Origin: Metridium senile | Lineage: Eukaryota; Cnidaria; Anthozoa; Actiniaria; Metridiidae | NCBI GenBank assembly: GCA_949775045.1 | Contig: OX459098.1 | Span: 12,772,707-12,836,706, forward strand | Length of the DNA stretch: 64,000 nucleotides | Reading direction: 5' to 3' | Shown: piece by piece, positions 11,160-23,599 of the stretch | Layout: every line of letters starts with the position of its first letter | How positions within the stretch are numbered: position 1 is the first letter of the stretch | Position numbers and translations under genes: made by a program | Notes under the pieces: model-generated | The model's input: only the letters and a program-made list of their open reading frames with translations | Databases searched by the model: none | Told to the model about the DNA's origin: nothing

Positions 11160-12005
11160 ATCATTGATTTCTACGAGAAACAAGAAGCCATTAAATATTC
11201 TGTCTGTCATTGTGAAAGTTGAATTGTTAATGTGATGGTGGAACAATTAGGGGAATCCCCGGCCATGACGTCACAACGCAGCATGAATGACCTTTTGCAA
11301 ATAAAACTGATAAAATTGGTTCAAAACGTTTCAAAAATTATTTTCTATCCATTACTTGAGTTTAGGTATCAAATTAGAAGTTTTTTTTTTCATTTCATTT
11401 TGTTTTTGATCATTTTTACAGTTTTTGATTTTTTTCAAGTATTTTTTTTACATTAAATGTTTTGTCTGATTTTAATTGATATTTTATTGCATTATTATAT
11501 TCTATGGTTCGAACCTCTTTTTAAAATTTGAGATCGTTACCAATATAATTTAGCATGCTTTGAAACATAAACAAGGAATTACTCTAAAAACTATAGAATT
11601 AATTATATATGTTCGGTTCATCTCACTTATAGGCGAATGTTTGTTTACAATATTTTGCTCATTAACACACGGTTTTAAGTCAAGAAAATTACATACCAAA
11701 CCCATTACTTAGAAGATCTTATTAATCTACGAAATTTTTAGCTCCTTGCTTGGAACTGATCATGACTTTCCGAGATTTGAGCCAATACTGCTCTCTGTAC
11801 CAAGCTCAAAATTTAAAAATAAGCTAATTTTATCCGATGCTCTTTCGATATTCAGAACCGATTTGATGTAAATTTGTAAAAATATGAATGAACTTTTGAT
11901 GCTAATCTTCAAAATGTAAACAATGACGTCAGCGAACACCTGCCAATTGGGCATGCGTTGCTAGCTGCTATTGTTATTCACCATCGGAGCAAGGATGCTT
12001 GTTGT
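11160..12005. other. Duplicated upstream block, no gene
   Basis: Homologous to 6230-6830 and 13810-14710. It contains GGGGAATCCCC (11250-11260) and a perfect CRE palindrome TGACGTCA (11266-11273). No supported coding sequence. Confidence 0.6.
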
Positions 12006-12067
12006 CCCACATGCAAAAACGAAAGAGTTTTTTTCGGTATATATTTTTTTGTTAACGTAGTATTTTT

Positions 12068-12158
12068 GAGGTCCGGAGTAGCATGGTTATCGAGATAACT
12101 CTCAGCCAATCGCGGCACATTGCGTGTACCATGCCAGGTAAATTTGACTTCATTTTTT
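12068..12158 (+). ncRNA. Y RNA-like, type B, slightly decayed
   Basis: Paralogue of 6896 and 14777. Start GAGGTCCGGAGTAGCATGG; end TTTGACTTC then T6. The upper stem has one A/C mismatch and a lost outer pair compared with the other type B copies. TATATATT 12038-12045 and CCCACA 12006-12011 are intact, so it could still be transcribed. Confidence 0.65.
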
Positions 12159-12406
12159 CGCTAGCTTTTCTATAATTTTTTAGTATAATGAATATAATGA
12201 GATAAAGAAAGAAGTAATTCGAATTTTATGACGGTTTTTTTTCCGTTATATATTTAAAGTGAATGTCATTCTTATGAATTTAAGAGGCGATTTACATGAT
12301 ATTTCCAAAATATTTCCAGGGTTTTTACAGGCTTCAAGACTTAAGTACATACGTTTACAGGATTTTTACAGGGTAATTTACATGATATTAGTCCCTATCA
12401 CTCAAC

Positions 12407-12488
12407 TGGAACAGCTTTAGTAACAATACACAATGAATAAAGTATTTTAATACTTTATTCATTGTGTATTGTTACTAAAGCTGTTCCA
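12407..12488. repeat. Perfect 40-bp-arm hairpin
   Basis: TGGAACAGCTTTAGTAACAA at the left is exactly mirrored at the right end, with a 2-base centre at 12447-12448. It abuts the left side of a poly-G/poly-C foldback element (about 12489-12658). Confidence 0.8.
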
Positions 12489-12658
12489 TTTATCCAAGTG
12501 GTAGGGGTGATGGGCGTACCTTTTAGGATTCATTTAGAGTTTCAGTTCAAAAATCAGTTGTAAGGGTCGTTTTTACTCTGCTTTATTTGTATCTGTGCGT
12601 ACCTTTTCTCCGCCGATCACCCCTACCACTTGGACAAAGGGAGTACCCCCCCGGGGCA
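12489..12658. mobile_element. Foldback element, CCAAGTGGTAGGGGTGAT family
   Basis: Contains ATCCAAGTGGTAGGGGTGAT near the left and its complement near the right, internal GTACCTTTTAGG motifs, and a CCCCCCCGGGG right end. The left terminus is replaced by the hairpin at 12407-12488. A degenerate relative lies at about 12930-13113. Confidence 0.65.
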
Positions 12659-13515
12659 CAAACACTACAAGTGTGCAAAATAAATATGAAAATGAATGGC
12701 TAAATTTTGCATAATATAGATCGTTTATATGCTAATATTAGTAATAATGGCAGAGTGCATAATGATACACTAAATCCATGAAACAAATAATAATTGTACC
12801 GAATAGGGATAACTTACAATAGAAAATATTTACTATTAAATAAAGCTCATGAATTTGGTTTAAGCACTATAGGATTTTTACAAATCCATGAAGAAAGCAT
12901 ACCATGGTCAAGCATGGACTCGAACTGGCACCGTACCTTTAGGGTCAGTTTTCGAACTGAAGATTATACATATTGAAAATTTTTTTAATGTGGTCGTACC
13001 TTTTAGGGTCTGAAATCAGTATCTGAGTTAATTTATGCGTACCTTTTAGGGTCATTTTCAAAACCGTTCGTCGAGCAGCCCTATCCATTTTCTAAGGGAG
13101 TCCCCCCCGGGTCGAAGTTGGAGAGGCCGGAAGGAAGCGAGCACATTGCTATATTTATAGTCGAAAGGAATTGTGGGTCAACAGATGGAATTGTGGGTCC
13201 AGAGTATTTTCACTTCCGGTTTTCTTGCCGTAAATTAGTACTGCTGACTTGCTCGCTCGCTCAGGCTCGCTTCGCTGCGTCAGCAATAAGTATAAATTTC
13301 CGATGAAGAAACGGTAATAACAGTTAGAATTTTACGATTTTATAATATATTTAATTTGTTTCCATTCATCTCTTCTTTGCTTAAAAATACGGCATCAGAC
13401 GTTGACAAAAATATAATCTTAACAAAAATATGACAACACATCCAAAAAAAAAAAACACCGCTTATATATCTGGAGAAAATAAAGAAGTAGAGAATTAAAA
13501 AAATAAAAGCAACCC

Positions 13516-13587
13516 AAAAATGAAGTCAAGTGATCAGGAGAGGGGTGGTTCAATTCATGTGCGGTAACCCTCTCCAGTCCGGACCTC
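13516..13587 (-). ncRNA. Y RNA-like, type A
   Basis: Start GAGGTCCGG at 13587, GACTTC at 13522-13527, T5 at 13516-13520. Upper stem intact; loop slightly changed (UUACCGCACA). TATA 13610-13617 and PSE core 13644-13649 in place. The whole unit 13300-13830 resembles 2875-3420. Confidence 0.75.
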
Positions 13588-14776
13588 GATTATGTACAGC
13601 TACACTCAGAATTTATACACCAAAAAAACTTTCCTCTCTTCATTGTGGGATGAAAAACAGCCAGAGTCTACACTTCTGAAAGGTATCAACTGAGACGCAT
13701 GCGTATTGAAAACTAAAATACGATGAAGTTTGCATTATAACTGATAACTGTTAAGACGTTACAAAGTACAAAAATAGGAAAAATAGAAGAGTAGAATAAA
13801 TACGATATTTTATTTTTAATCATTGATTTCTACGAGAAACAACAAGCCATAAATATTCTGTCTGTCATTGTGAAAGTTGAATTGTTAATGTGATGGTGCA
13901 ACAATTAGGGGAATCCCCGGCCATTACGTCACAACGCAGCCTGATTGACCCTTCGCATATAAAACTGATAAAATTGACTCAAAACGTTTCATAAATTATT
14001 TTCTATCTATTACTTGCGTTTAGGTATCAAATTAGAACTTATATATTTTTTCATTTCATTTCGTTTTTGATCGTTTTTACATTTTTTGATTTTGTCAAGT
14101 ATTTCTTTTTACATTAAATTTTTTGTCTGATTTTAATTGATATTTTATTGCATTATTATATTCTATGGTTTGAACCTCTTTAACTTGAGATGATTATCAA
14201 TGATTTAGCATGCTTTGAAACATAAACAAAAAATTACCCTAAAAACTATATAATTAATTTTATGTTCGGTTCATCTCACTTATAGGCGAATGTTTGTTTA
14301 CAATATTTTGCTCATTAACACACGGTTTTAAGTCAAGAAAATTACATAACAAACCCATTACTTAGAAGATCTTATTAATCAAGTAATCTACAAAATTTTT
14401 AGCTCCTTGCTTGCAATAGGCTCACGAAACCCCAACGGCTGAAATCTGAGCATATGCTTGCAACTGATCATGACTTTCCGAGATTTGAGCCAATAGTGCT
14501 CTCTGTACCAAGCTCAAAATTTAAAAATAAGCTAATTTTATCCGATGCTCTTTCGATATTCAGAACCGATTTGATGTAAATTTGTAAAAATATGAATGAA
14601 CTTTTGATGCTAATCTTCAAAATGTAAACAATGACGTCAGCGAACACCTGCCAATTGGGCATGCGTTGCTAGCTGCTATTGTTATTCACCATCGGAGCAA
14701 GAATGCTTGTTGTCCCACATGCAAAAGCGAAAGAGTTTTTTTGGGGTATATATTTTTTCGTTAACGTAGTATGTTT

Positions 14777-14869
14777 GAGGTCCGGACTGGCATGGTTATC
14801 GAGATATCTCTCTAGCCGATCGCGGCACTTTCCATGTACCATGCCAGGTAAATTTGACTTCATATTTTT
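14777..14869 (+). ncRNA. Y RNA-like, type B
   Basis: Start GAGGTCCGGACTGGCATGG; perfect CUGGCAUGG/CCAUGCCAG stem; GGUUAUC motif; end TTTGACTTC, T5. TATATATT 14747-14754 (23 nt upstream); CCCACA 14714-14719, one base further out than usual. Nearly identical to 6896-6988. Confidence 0.75.
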
Positions 14870-15580
14870 GCTAGCTTTTCTATAATTTCCATTAGTATAC
14901 TGAATAAAATGAGATTAAGAAAGAAGTAATTCGAATTTTATGACGGTTTTTTCCCCGTTATATATTTAAAGTCAATGTCATTATAAAAACGTTGCCCATG
15001 TAACAGTATAAAGTATAATTTAGCATACAGCTATTTTAAAAAACGTTGAAAACTGAATAGTGCATTCCAAGACCAAAGGGCATTATGGGTCTCATTAATT
15101 TGAAATAAATAAGCCGATGTTTGCTTCAACACAACTAGCTCGTATATTGTTTTGAATGCATGGGAATGCACTAAGAATGAAATATCTAATTATTATATAT
15201 TTTACTTTAAACTGACAAGTCTTGCAATGCACTATTCAGTATGCAGTATTCAGTATTCTACGTTTTTTGAAATAGCTGTACATGTTTAATCGATGTTAAT
15301 TTATTTTACTGATTTCCTAACTCACTATGAGTTTGATCTAATTTTGTTTATTTTATATTTTCCTTTTGGACTTAAATTTATCATTTGTAGAAGATTCTGT
15401 TTTCTATTGTGTCTTATTCACTATTACACTTTATCTATAAGGCCTTTCTTTGCTTTACTGCCATCACTTTATAACCAAATAACTACGAATTTGTGTTTTT
15501 ATGGGTTAATAATTAATAAGGCTCATATACGAAAATGCTTTCTTGTGAATTTGAATTTGTAATCATCTGATGGTGCAACA

Positions 15581-15723
15581 ATAGGTAATATAATGAAAGT
15601 TGTAACACCGTAAAAAATGTTGACTTAACTATTTAGCCCTTCGACGAAGGGCTAAAGCTCGAAACGTCAATAAAGTTAAGTCAACATTTTTTACGGTGTT
15701 GAAACTTTCATTATATTACCTAT
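15581..15723. mobile_element. Foldback MITE, copy 2
   Basis: Duplicate of the element at 7716-7857, carried along by segmental duplication rather than independently inserted, because the flanks match too. Confidence 0.7.
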
Positions 15724-16196
15724 CGTTTATCATCAAACATCGACGCAGCCTATACTAGTTTACTCGTTAGTTTCCATTGATGGTGCAATCCGGGGGTGCA
15801 ACACTTGACGTCACAACGTACATCCCACGCTGACATAGACAATTCTCGTTTTTGACTGAAACATATGTCGAACTGAATGCAAATGTCAAGGTTGGCTTCT
15901 AGTCCTCTCCTTCTCTGTTTGAAAAAACTTTATTTCCTTATATAATTTTAATATTATAATATTTATTATTTCGTCTCTTTTAAAACTAATATAAGGCACA
16001 AAATTGATATTATTAGTTACGAAAATAAATGTATCAAATAATGAAATCAATCATTAATTTATTGTTTGAGTGCTCATGCGCCACGACTGGCTACCAACGT
16101 CGGCCATATAGCGGTTTAACTGTTTTTATTTCGTCCCACACGTTAAAGACAAATTGCTTTTCGTTGTATAAATTCTGAATACAAAGGAGTGTTATC

Positions 16197-16293
16197 GAGG
16201 TCCGGAGGAAGAGGGTTACCTTCTGACGCGTCCAATTCATTGGCATTGTTTGATCAATATCCCTCTTCCGGTTACTTGACCTCATTTTTTTTT
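16197..16293 (+). ncRNA. Y RNA-like, type C
   Basis: Near-identical to 8335-8431. GGAAGAGGG/CCCUCUUCC stem, end CTTGACCTC followed by a T9 run. This copy has the canonical CUUGAC where the 8335 copy has AUUUGAC. TATAAATT 16167-16174; CCCACA 16135-16140. Confidence 0.75.
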
Positions 16294-16450
16294 ATTACTT
16301 CTTTTGAAAAATATTTTCTTTTTCACTCCTAGAAATAGAGAGAAAACACTTTATTCATGAAATAGACTTATCTTCTAGCGTGCAATCGATGGGCTAGATA
16401 TCGATATCTATAGACACTGGCTGAAGCGAATTCTGTATTAAAGTCATATA

Positions 16451-18223
16451 ATATACAAATTAGGTAATACCTAATAGCGGAGCTCCAGTTTAAATTGTTC
16501 CTACAACATCAATATGTGCATATAAATAGTTTTTGTGCATGGGCCATGCCCATGCCCAATCTGAACTGTAATTATTTTAGTTACGTAACCGCAAAAGACA
16601 ACTACAAAATCATAGATATAGGTGGAACGGAATAATTTACTTTCTGAGCAAATAATAATCTGCGATATATATATTTTCGATAAAAATTCAAAAACCTTAT
16701 TTATCACGCATACAAAGTACTATATTTTTCAATAATTTTATGCTCAAATTATGAAAAAGGTATTTTATACTTATGTGCATGATGAATTATTGACTAAAAA
16801 TCCAACCCAAACTATTTATGTTTTTAAAATATGAACCAATTAAAAAACTTCGATATCACTATAACTTTTCTAGAGAAACAAAATTAGGGGTATTATTCAC
16901 GCGTTTTTGAAAGATATGAATTTTTAGATTTTACTTTTTGAGTAGAAATCGCACAATGCAAAAATTCGTGACAGCATGACTTTGTGTCACGACACGCGTA
17001 CATTTTGGCGTGTTTGCGAATGCCAAGGCACCTTCACCTGGCAAATTCGCTTCAAACACAAGACAAAACGCTGAGAAAAATCAAGATTTTGAGCTTCATA
17101 TTGACAAAAACGTTACTTGAATAAGTACTAAATAGGATGATAACTATGTATTAAAAGGAAAAAACGGAATTCTAGAACATTTCTTTATAAAAAAAAACTT
17201 TTCATCGCATTAGACTTAATATTAAAAAAAGTAGTCATTGCAAATCTTCAAAATTCAAACAAAACACAAACGACCTGAAAGTTCTTTTGAAGTGGAATTA
17301 AAGACCTTAAGTATCAACCAACAAAGGATCGATTTGAAGCTTAATTATTTCAAGTTTTAGGTGTTTTTGTTTTTCACGCTCGTTATCAAATAATTTTTCT
17401 TTCAAAAAACTGACTTGAAAAAATAATTCGTTGAACTTACTTTATCGGTGATTATTTTCCTGAGGTTTTCTTCTTCTGGATGACATCGATAATATTTTAA
17501 CGAATACATGTATGACTTGAATCAGTTTTGATGAATTAAGCATGGATCATAGTTAAACTGCCAAGCTTGAAAATCCATAAATAAACTGTACTGAAGGAAG
17601 CATTTTGAAGATAGTATTCATTACCGAATAAAGTCGCTTCATTTTCAATTCTTTTACTTTGCTGTAGTCTTTATTCTTCTACGAAGTTTTATCTACAGAC
17701 AAGTGTTCTTGGCCTTTCAGTCTTTTCCTTTTCTTGAGATAAACTTCTTCATGTTTGTCTCCTTGAAGTTTATTTTCTGCTTTGGTAGTCTTTATTCTTC
17801 CAAGAAGTTTTATCTGCAGACACGTTTTCTTGGCCTTTCAGTCGTTTCCTTTTATTTCTACTGTTAAATTTCTTCATTTTTGTATCCGGCCTGAGTTTAT
17901 TTTCTTCTTCGGCCAAAACTATTTTTGTTTTCTTCTATGTTCATCTTTCTCAGTTGATATTTTAAATATTGTATTTTGTTGTTTGTTTGACTTTTTTGTC
18001 GATAAAAAAAACCTGCTTTCGGGCGCTGCTATTCCGTGCGCGCGCGCATCACTTTCCCGACGAAATGTAACAGCCAATCAGTATCGCGATGGGCACGTTG
18101 TACGGACGTGCGCGCCCGCGATCCTACGTGTCGGTCGATGAAAAATCAACTCGATGGGTTACCATTTTTTCTTAAGTATGGTGCTCCGCTTGCGCGGGCC
18201 TTCGGCCCGCGCGGAGCTCCGCT
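16451..18223. mobile_element. 1.77 kb non-autonomous element, unit 1 of a tandem dimer
   Basis: Starts with a palindrome ATTAGGTA-A-TACCTAAT followed by AGCGGAGCTCC, and ends with a hairpin GCGCGGGCC-TTC-GGCCCGCGC followed by GGAGCTCCGCT. So it carries subterminal inverted repeats and a 3' hairpin, and exists as head-to-tail units. These are traits of Helentron-related non-autonomous elements (HINEs). The paralogous locus near 8585 lacks the insert. An open frame of 119 codons at 17782-18141 is Phe-rich, repeats in the second unit with frame changes, and is probably not a gene. Confidence 0.65.
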
Positions 18224-19970
18224 AATATACAAATTAGGTAATACCTAATAGCGGAGCTCCAGTTTAAATTGTTCCTACAACATCAATATGTGCATGTAAA
18301 TAGTTTGTATCTGAACTGTAATTATTTTAGTTACGTAACCGCAAAAGACAACTACAAAATCATAGATATAGGTGGAACGGAATAATTTACTTTCTGAGCA
18401 AATAATAATCTGCGATATATATATTTTGATAAAAATTCAAAAATCTTATTTATCACGCATACAAAGTACTATATTTTTCAATAATTTTATGCTCAAATTA
18501 TGAAAAAGGTATTTTATACTTATGTGCATGATGAATTATTAACTAAAAATCCAAAATCCCAAACTATTTATGTTTTTAAAATATGAACCAATTAAAAAAC
18601 TTCGATATCACTATAACTTTTCTAGAGAAACAAAATTAGGGGTATTATTCACGCGTTTTTGAAAGATATGAATTTTTAGATTTTACTTTTTGAGTTCAAA
18701 TCGCACAAAAATTCGTGACAGCATGACTTTGTGTCACGACACGCGTACATTGGCGTGTTTGCGAATGCCAAGGCACCTTCACCTGGCAAATTCGCTTCAA
18801 ACACAAGACAAAACGCTGAGAAAAATCAAGATTTTGAGCTTCATATTGACAAAAACGTTACTTGAATAAGTACTAAATAGGATGATAACTATGTATTAAA
18901 AGGAAAAAACGGAATTCTAGAACATTTCTTTATAAAAAAAACTTTTCATCGCATTAGATTTAATATTAAAAAAAGTAGTCATGGCAAATCTTCAAAATTC
19001 AAACAAAACACAAACGACCTGAAAGTTCTTTTGAAGTGGAATTAAAGACCTTTTAAAAGTATCAACCAACAAAGGATCGATTTGAAGCTTAATTATTTCA
19101 AGTTTTTAGGTGTTTTTTTTTTTTTCACGCTCGTTATCAAACAATTTTTCTTTCAAAAAACTGACTTGAAAAAATAATTCGTTGAACTTACTTTATCGGT
19201 GATTATTTTCCTGAGGTTTTCTTCTTCTGGATGACATCGATAATATTTTGACGAATACATGTATGTACTTGAATCAGTTTTGATGAATTAAGCATGGATC
19301 ATAGTTAAACTGCCAAGCTTGAAAATCCATAAATAAACTGTACTGAAGGAAGCATTTTGAAGATAGTTTTCATAACGAATAAAGTCGCTTCATTTTCAAT
19401 TCTTTTACGTTGCTGTAGTCTTTATTCTTGTACGAAGTTTTATCTACAGACAATTGGCCTTTCAGTCTTTTCCTTTTCTTGAGATAAATTTCTTCATTTT
19501 TGTCTCCTTGAAGTTTATTTTCTTCTTTGGTAGTCTTTATTCTTCCAAGAAGTTTTATCTGCAGACACGTTTTCTTGGCCTTTCAGTCGTTTTCTTTTAT
19601 TTCTACTGTTAAATTTCTTCATTTTTGTATCCGGCCTGAGTTTATTTTCTTCTTCGGCCAAAACTATCTTTGTTTTCTTCGATGTTCATCTTTCTCAGTT
19701 GATATTTTAAACATTGTATTTTGTTGTTTGTTTGACTTTTTTGTCGATAAAGGAAAAACCTGCTTTCGGGCGCTGCTATTCCGTGCGCGCGCGCATCACT
19801 TTCCCGACCAAATGTAACAGCCAATCAGTATCGCGATGGGCACGTTGTACGGACGTGCGCGCCCGCGATCCTACGTGTCGGTCGACGAAAAATCAACTCG
19901 ATGGGTTACCATTTTTTCTTAAGTATGGTGCTCCGCTCGCGCGGGCCTTCGGCCCGCGCGGAGCTCCGCT
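18224..19970. mobile_element. 1.75 kb element, unit 2 of the tandem dimer
   Basis: Follows unit 1 directly and shares sequence over its whole length with small indels (one stretch near 16537-16557 is absent). After GGAGCTCCGCT the sequence returns to the duplicated flank (AAATGAGCAAACAGAG), which matches 8592 onward. Confidence 0.65.
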
Positions 19971-20103
19971 ATAAACAGATAAATGAGCAAACAGAGAAGG
20001 CTCTAATCGAGGCATATTATACGTATACAAAGCCGGTCGTGAGATACAAATAGGAAATGTTATTACCGCAAAGAGACATCGGCCAAAGCCAAACTGGTTG
20101 TCT

Positions 20104-20710
20104 TATTGTTATTTTTATTGTTTTTGTTTATTGTTTCTGCCATATTACAAGGTTTACATAAATAAATAATTAATGTTATATATAAGAAAAAATTCAATGC
20201 AATCAGTATAGATAAATAAATATTAAATGGTGTAATATGGCATGGAGGCCTCTGGAAACCAATAGGCTTATGTGAAAGAGGTCTCCTTAAGATTATTATT
20301 TATAATTTATATAAATATAAATAAATCTATATAAATATAAATAAATCTATATAAATATAAATAAATCTATATAAATATAAATAAATCTGCAAAAAAAACC
20401 TGTTTAAATTATATAGGCAAGTATATATGTGATAATAACGCATTTACCATAACATGAATATATATAAATTTTAGAAGGCACTTTCAAGTGGGAGAAAAAA
20501 ATTTACTTGTTATCGGCATGTTTTTATAATCTGAGGAAGTAATATATCTTAGAAGTGTTTTTTTGAAAGAAGACAGAGTTGAAGAGTTTACGATACTAGA
20601 TGGCAAGGAATTCCATATTTTAGGACCTAGGTAAAGAACAGTAAATCTTTTTATATTTAAACGACAGGAATGCGGACGCAAAAGAGTTGAGGATCTGGTA
20701 TTGTAGAATC
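20104..20710 (-). mobile_element. 5'-truncated LINE fragment
   Basis: Absent from the paralogous site near 8711, so this is an insertion. On the minus strand 20681-20484 encodes a 65-codon C-terminus with YLGPKIWNSLPSSIV and SFKKTLLRYI, the tail motif of many non-LTR retrotransposon reverse-transcriptase polyproteins. Downstream lies a 3' region with repeats of about 20 bp (20320-20395). TCTTA at both edges may be a short target duplication. Confidence 0.7.
20320..20395. repeat. Short tandem repeat in the LINE 3' region
   Basis: About four copies of a 20-bp unit TATAAATATAAATAAATCTA. Confidence 0.8.
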
Positions 20711-20835
20711 TTATATTTTAGACATCTATTAAAAGACATCATAGAATAAAATTGCTAATGTGAAATAAAATTTAAAAAAATTAGAAAATCAGTAAAAAAT
20801 AAAAATATAGCGAAAAAAAGAATGAGGAGGAACCT

Positions 20836-20909
20836 AAAAGTGAAGTCAAGTGATCAGGAGAGGGGTTGGGTTCAATTCATGTGAGGTAACCCTCTCCAGT
20901 CCGGACCTC
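20836..20909 (-). ncRNA. Y RNA-like, type A
   Basis: Duplicate of 8831-8904. Start 20909, GACTTC 20842-20847, T4 20836-20839, TATA 20932-20939, PSE core 20966-20971. RNA body and promoter elements are preserved although the surrounding sequence has indels. Confidence 0.75.
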
Positions 20910-22070
20910 GAATACATACAGTTACACTCAGAATTTATACACCAAAAAATCTTTCCTTTCTTCATTGTGGGATAAAAACCAGCTAGAGTCTACATTTCTG
21001 AATTATATCAACTGATACGCATGCTCATTGAGAACTGATGGGGTTTGCTGTAACGCTCGATCGGGAAATATTATATTTCTTAGTTGTTATTTTAAACGTT
21101 GGTAAATCCTTGTCAACTAGCAAAATCATAGAGAGGTTAACAACTGTACAAAGAGAGGAATAGAGAAGCGTGGAATAAGTACAAATATATTTCGTAAAAA
21201 TAGATATTTGTCGTATTTGGGATTCCTGTGATTTGGACGTCACGGCTGGTTGTTTTCCCTATTGCACCATCACAAGAAGCAGAGAGACAGACAGACCGGA
21301 AAACAATAGCCGGTTCCTTTATACAAAACGAGACAAAACTCAGTCGTCACAAATTTCTGTAAATTAAAAAAATATGTATCGTTAATCTAAAAATACATGT
21401 AAGCAGTGGAATAAAATTGTATTTCTGAATCTTTTCCAATTTACATGTTAAGGATTTCAGTGATGCACTGTTGTCAAGGATAATAGCGGGGAAACCCCCT
21501 AGCAGCTGCACCTTCACATTTACAATTCAAATTTTAAAAAACAAAGAAAGACAGTATTTTAATAGCTTCTTGTTTCCCCTAGACATCAAACTGAAGACGG
21601 TTTGAAATTGTAAGGAACTGTTTTAGCATGTTTAAAGAACTAGAATAAAACAATATTCTTATTTATTCTACTTGTGATTTTCTCTCTTGTAGTTTGTAAC
21701 CTCACGAGATTTTGCTAATTATCAAATATTTAACATTACTAAAATAACCACCAAGAAAGCCATCTTTCACGACATGCGCAGTAAGAAAGTGTTGTGTAGT
21801 GTTGGTTGCAGTACTAATTTGCCATCCATTTTCACAATAGATTGTTTAATTTTCTTTGTTCTAATAACAATGGTTGGTTGGTTGGCAAAACAATGACAAA
21901 ATACGTCATTGTACGTCCACCTAGCTATTGAACAACATCATCTGTATCTATTCTCAATGAGCATGCGTGACAGTTGAATGATTTCAGAAGTGTAGAATCG
22001 AGTGTCATCCCACAATGAAGAAAGGATAGCTTTTTCGATGTATAAATGCTGAGTGTAACCATATACATTC

Positions 22071-22144
22071 GAGGTCCGGACTGGAGAGGGTTACCTCACA
22101 CGAATTGAACCCACCCCTCTCCTGATCACTTGACTTCACTTTTT
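22071..22144 (+). ncRNA. Y RNA-like, type A
   Basis: Duplicate of 10081-10154 with the same sequence over the RNA. TATAAATG 22041-22048; CCCACA 22009-22014; GCATGCG 21961-21967; T5 terminator 22140-22144. Confidence 0.8.
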
Positions 22145-22494
22145 ACTTTCGTCTATTTCTTTTCCTTTTTTTTCCTTTCGGTTTTTCGATCTTGTTTTGT
22201 CTGCAACATATTTTTTTCTCCTTGTTTGAATCATTTTTTCCCACTTGAAATATATGTAACCAAGTCACAATGTGTACTGACATTTCTGTTACTCTTACTG
22301 TGCATGAGTAGTTGAAAAATATGATTATGGTGCATGGTTTGGCTAAGTATAATATGTATTTTGCACTTTGTTATATAATAATATAAATTGTTATATTTTA
22401 TTTATAGCCATGCAGGCATAATCAGAAGGCATACAAAATATTTTGGGTAAAAGGTATTTACTAACCAACCAACTGATTGACTGACTAACGGGAT

Positions 22495-22587
22495 AGATGG
22501 ATGGATGGATGGATGGATGGATGGATGGATGGATGGATGGATGGATGGATGGATGGATGGATGGATGGATGGATGGATGGATGGATA
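22495..22587. repeat. (GATG)n microsatellite
   Basis: About 22 copies of GGAT/GATG. The paralogous site near 10508 has only two to three copies, so the array expanded after duplication. Confidence 0.95.
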
Positions 22588-22756
22588 AATAAATTGGTAA
22601 ATTAATGGATAGATTGATGAGTGGGTGGATAATTGAGTGAATAAGGGAAAAACGACGGTTGGGTTGAGAACAAAGAAACATAAGTACCATTTCAAATTAA
22701 GTACCACAGCTAAATAAATGAAAAATGACGTAAGCTAATTAGTATATGCAAATAAG

Positions 22757-22836
22757 AAAAGCAAAGAGAGCCATGATTAGAGCTCTAACGTACGTATAAC
22801 TGACTTGCTTCGAATAAACCTCTGATCACAACCCTC
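22757..22836 (-). ncRNA. Second Pol III RNA family, copy 2
   Basis: Duplicate of 10843-10921. Start GAGGGTTGTGAT at 22836, set by TATA 22859-22866 and PSE core 22893-22898. The 12-bp terminal stem and inner AGAG/CUCU are preserved. The middle differs by a small insertion (CGTACGT). T4 at 22757-22760. Confidence 0.6.
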
Positions 22837-23129
22837 AATTTCAATAGAGCTCACTCAGAATTTATACCCCAAAAAATATTTCCTCTCTTCATTGTGGGAT
22901 GAAAAACGGCCAGAGTCTCACTTCTGAAAGCTATCAACTGAGACGCATGTGCATTGAGAACTAAAATATGATGAAGTTTGCATTATAACGGATAACTGTT
23001 TATCATTAAGACGTTACAAAGTACAAAAATAGGAAAAATAGAAGAGTAGCATAAATACGATATTTATATTTTTAATCATTGATTTCTACGAGAAACAAGA
23101 AGCCATTAAATATTCTGTCTGTCATTGTG

Positions 23130-23470
23130 AAAGTTGAATTGTTACAGCGATATTCGTTGTATCGCGACCTGCTGTTTGAAAACTTCGGTTTGATCATGAT
23201 TTGGTCTTTTGTGGACCGTCAATCAACTAGGGGGCGGAGTTATGTAATGGTTAGGCGCTGATCATGAGCTATATATAGGACACATGACATTTCCGAGGGA
23301 AACATAGATCGTTGTATAATTTACTAACAAATAAAATTTCTCATTAATAAACCACAATAAAGACCAATAAAAGTTTGTAATGTCTGCTTTACTACCTCAT
23401 TTGTTGTATTACGCTTTGCGAAGTCCAAAACCCCCCAAAAATAGACAAAACATTTGAAAACCCCAACGAT
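23130..23470. other. No gene identified
   Basis: Unique AT-rich sequence between the end of the duplicated block (about 23130) and a MITE. No promoter or open frame is convincing. Confidence 0.5.
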
Positions 23471-23599
23471 AACAACCCGCTGGTTATCAAACGAACGTTG
23501 ACAATTTAGCTTAGGTACCTAGCCTTTAGAGGCAAAAGGCTTAGCTGCCGAGCCTGAGTCAAAGTAGATCAACGTTCGTTTGATAACCAGCGGGTTGTT
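23471..23599. mobile_element. Short TIR element
   Basis: AACAACCCGCTGGTTATCAA at the left and its complement at the right; arms about 37 bp, about 129 bp in all. Non-coding. Confidence 0.75.

Noticed and set aside
17782..19974. Phe-rich frames of 86-119 codons in the tandem 1.75 kb element
   Set aside because: Low complexity, frame-shifted between the two units, and no transposase or helicase motif.
22391..22707. Frames of IHPS repeats near 22.5 kb
   Set aside because: Translation of the (GATG)n microsatellite; the paralogous locus has no such frame.
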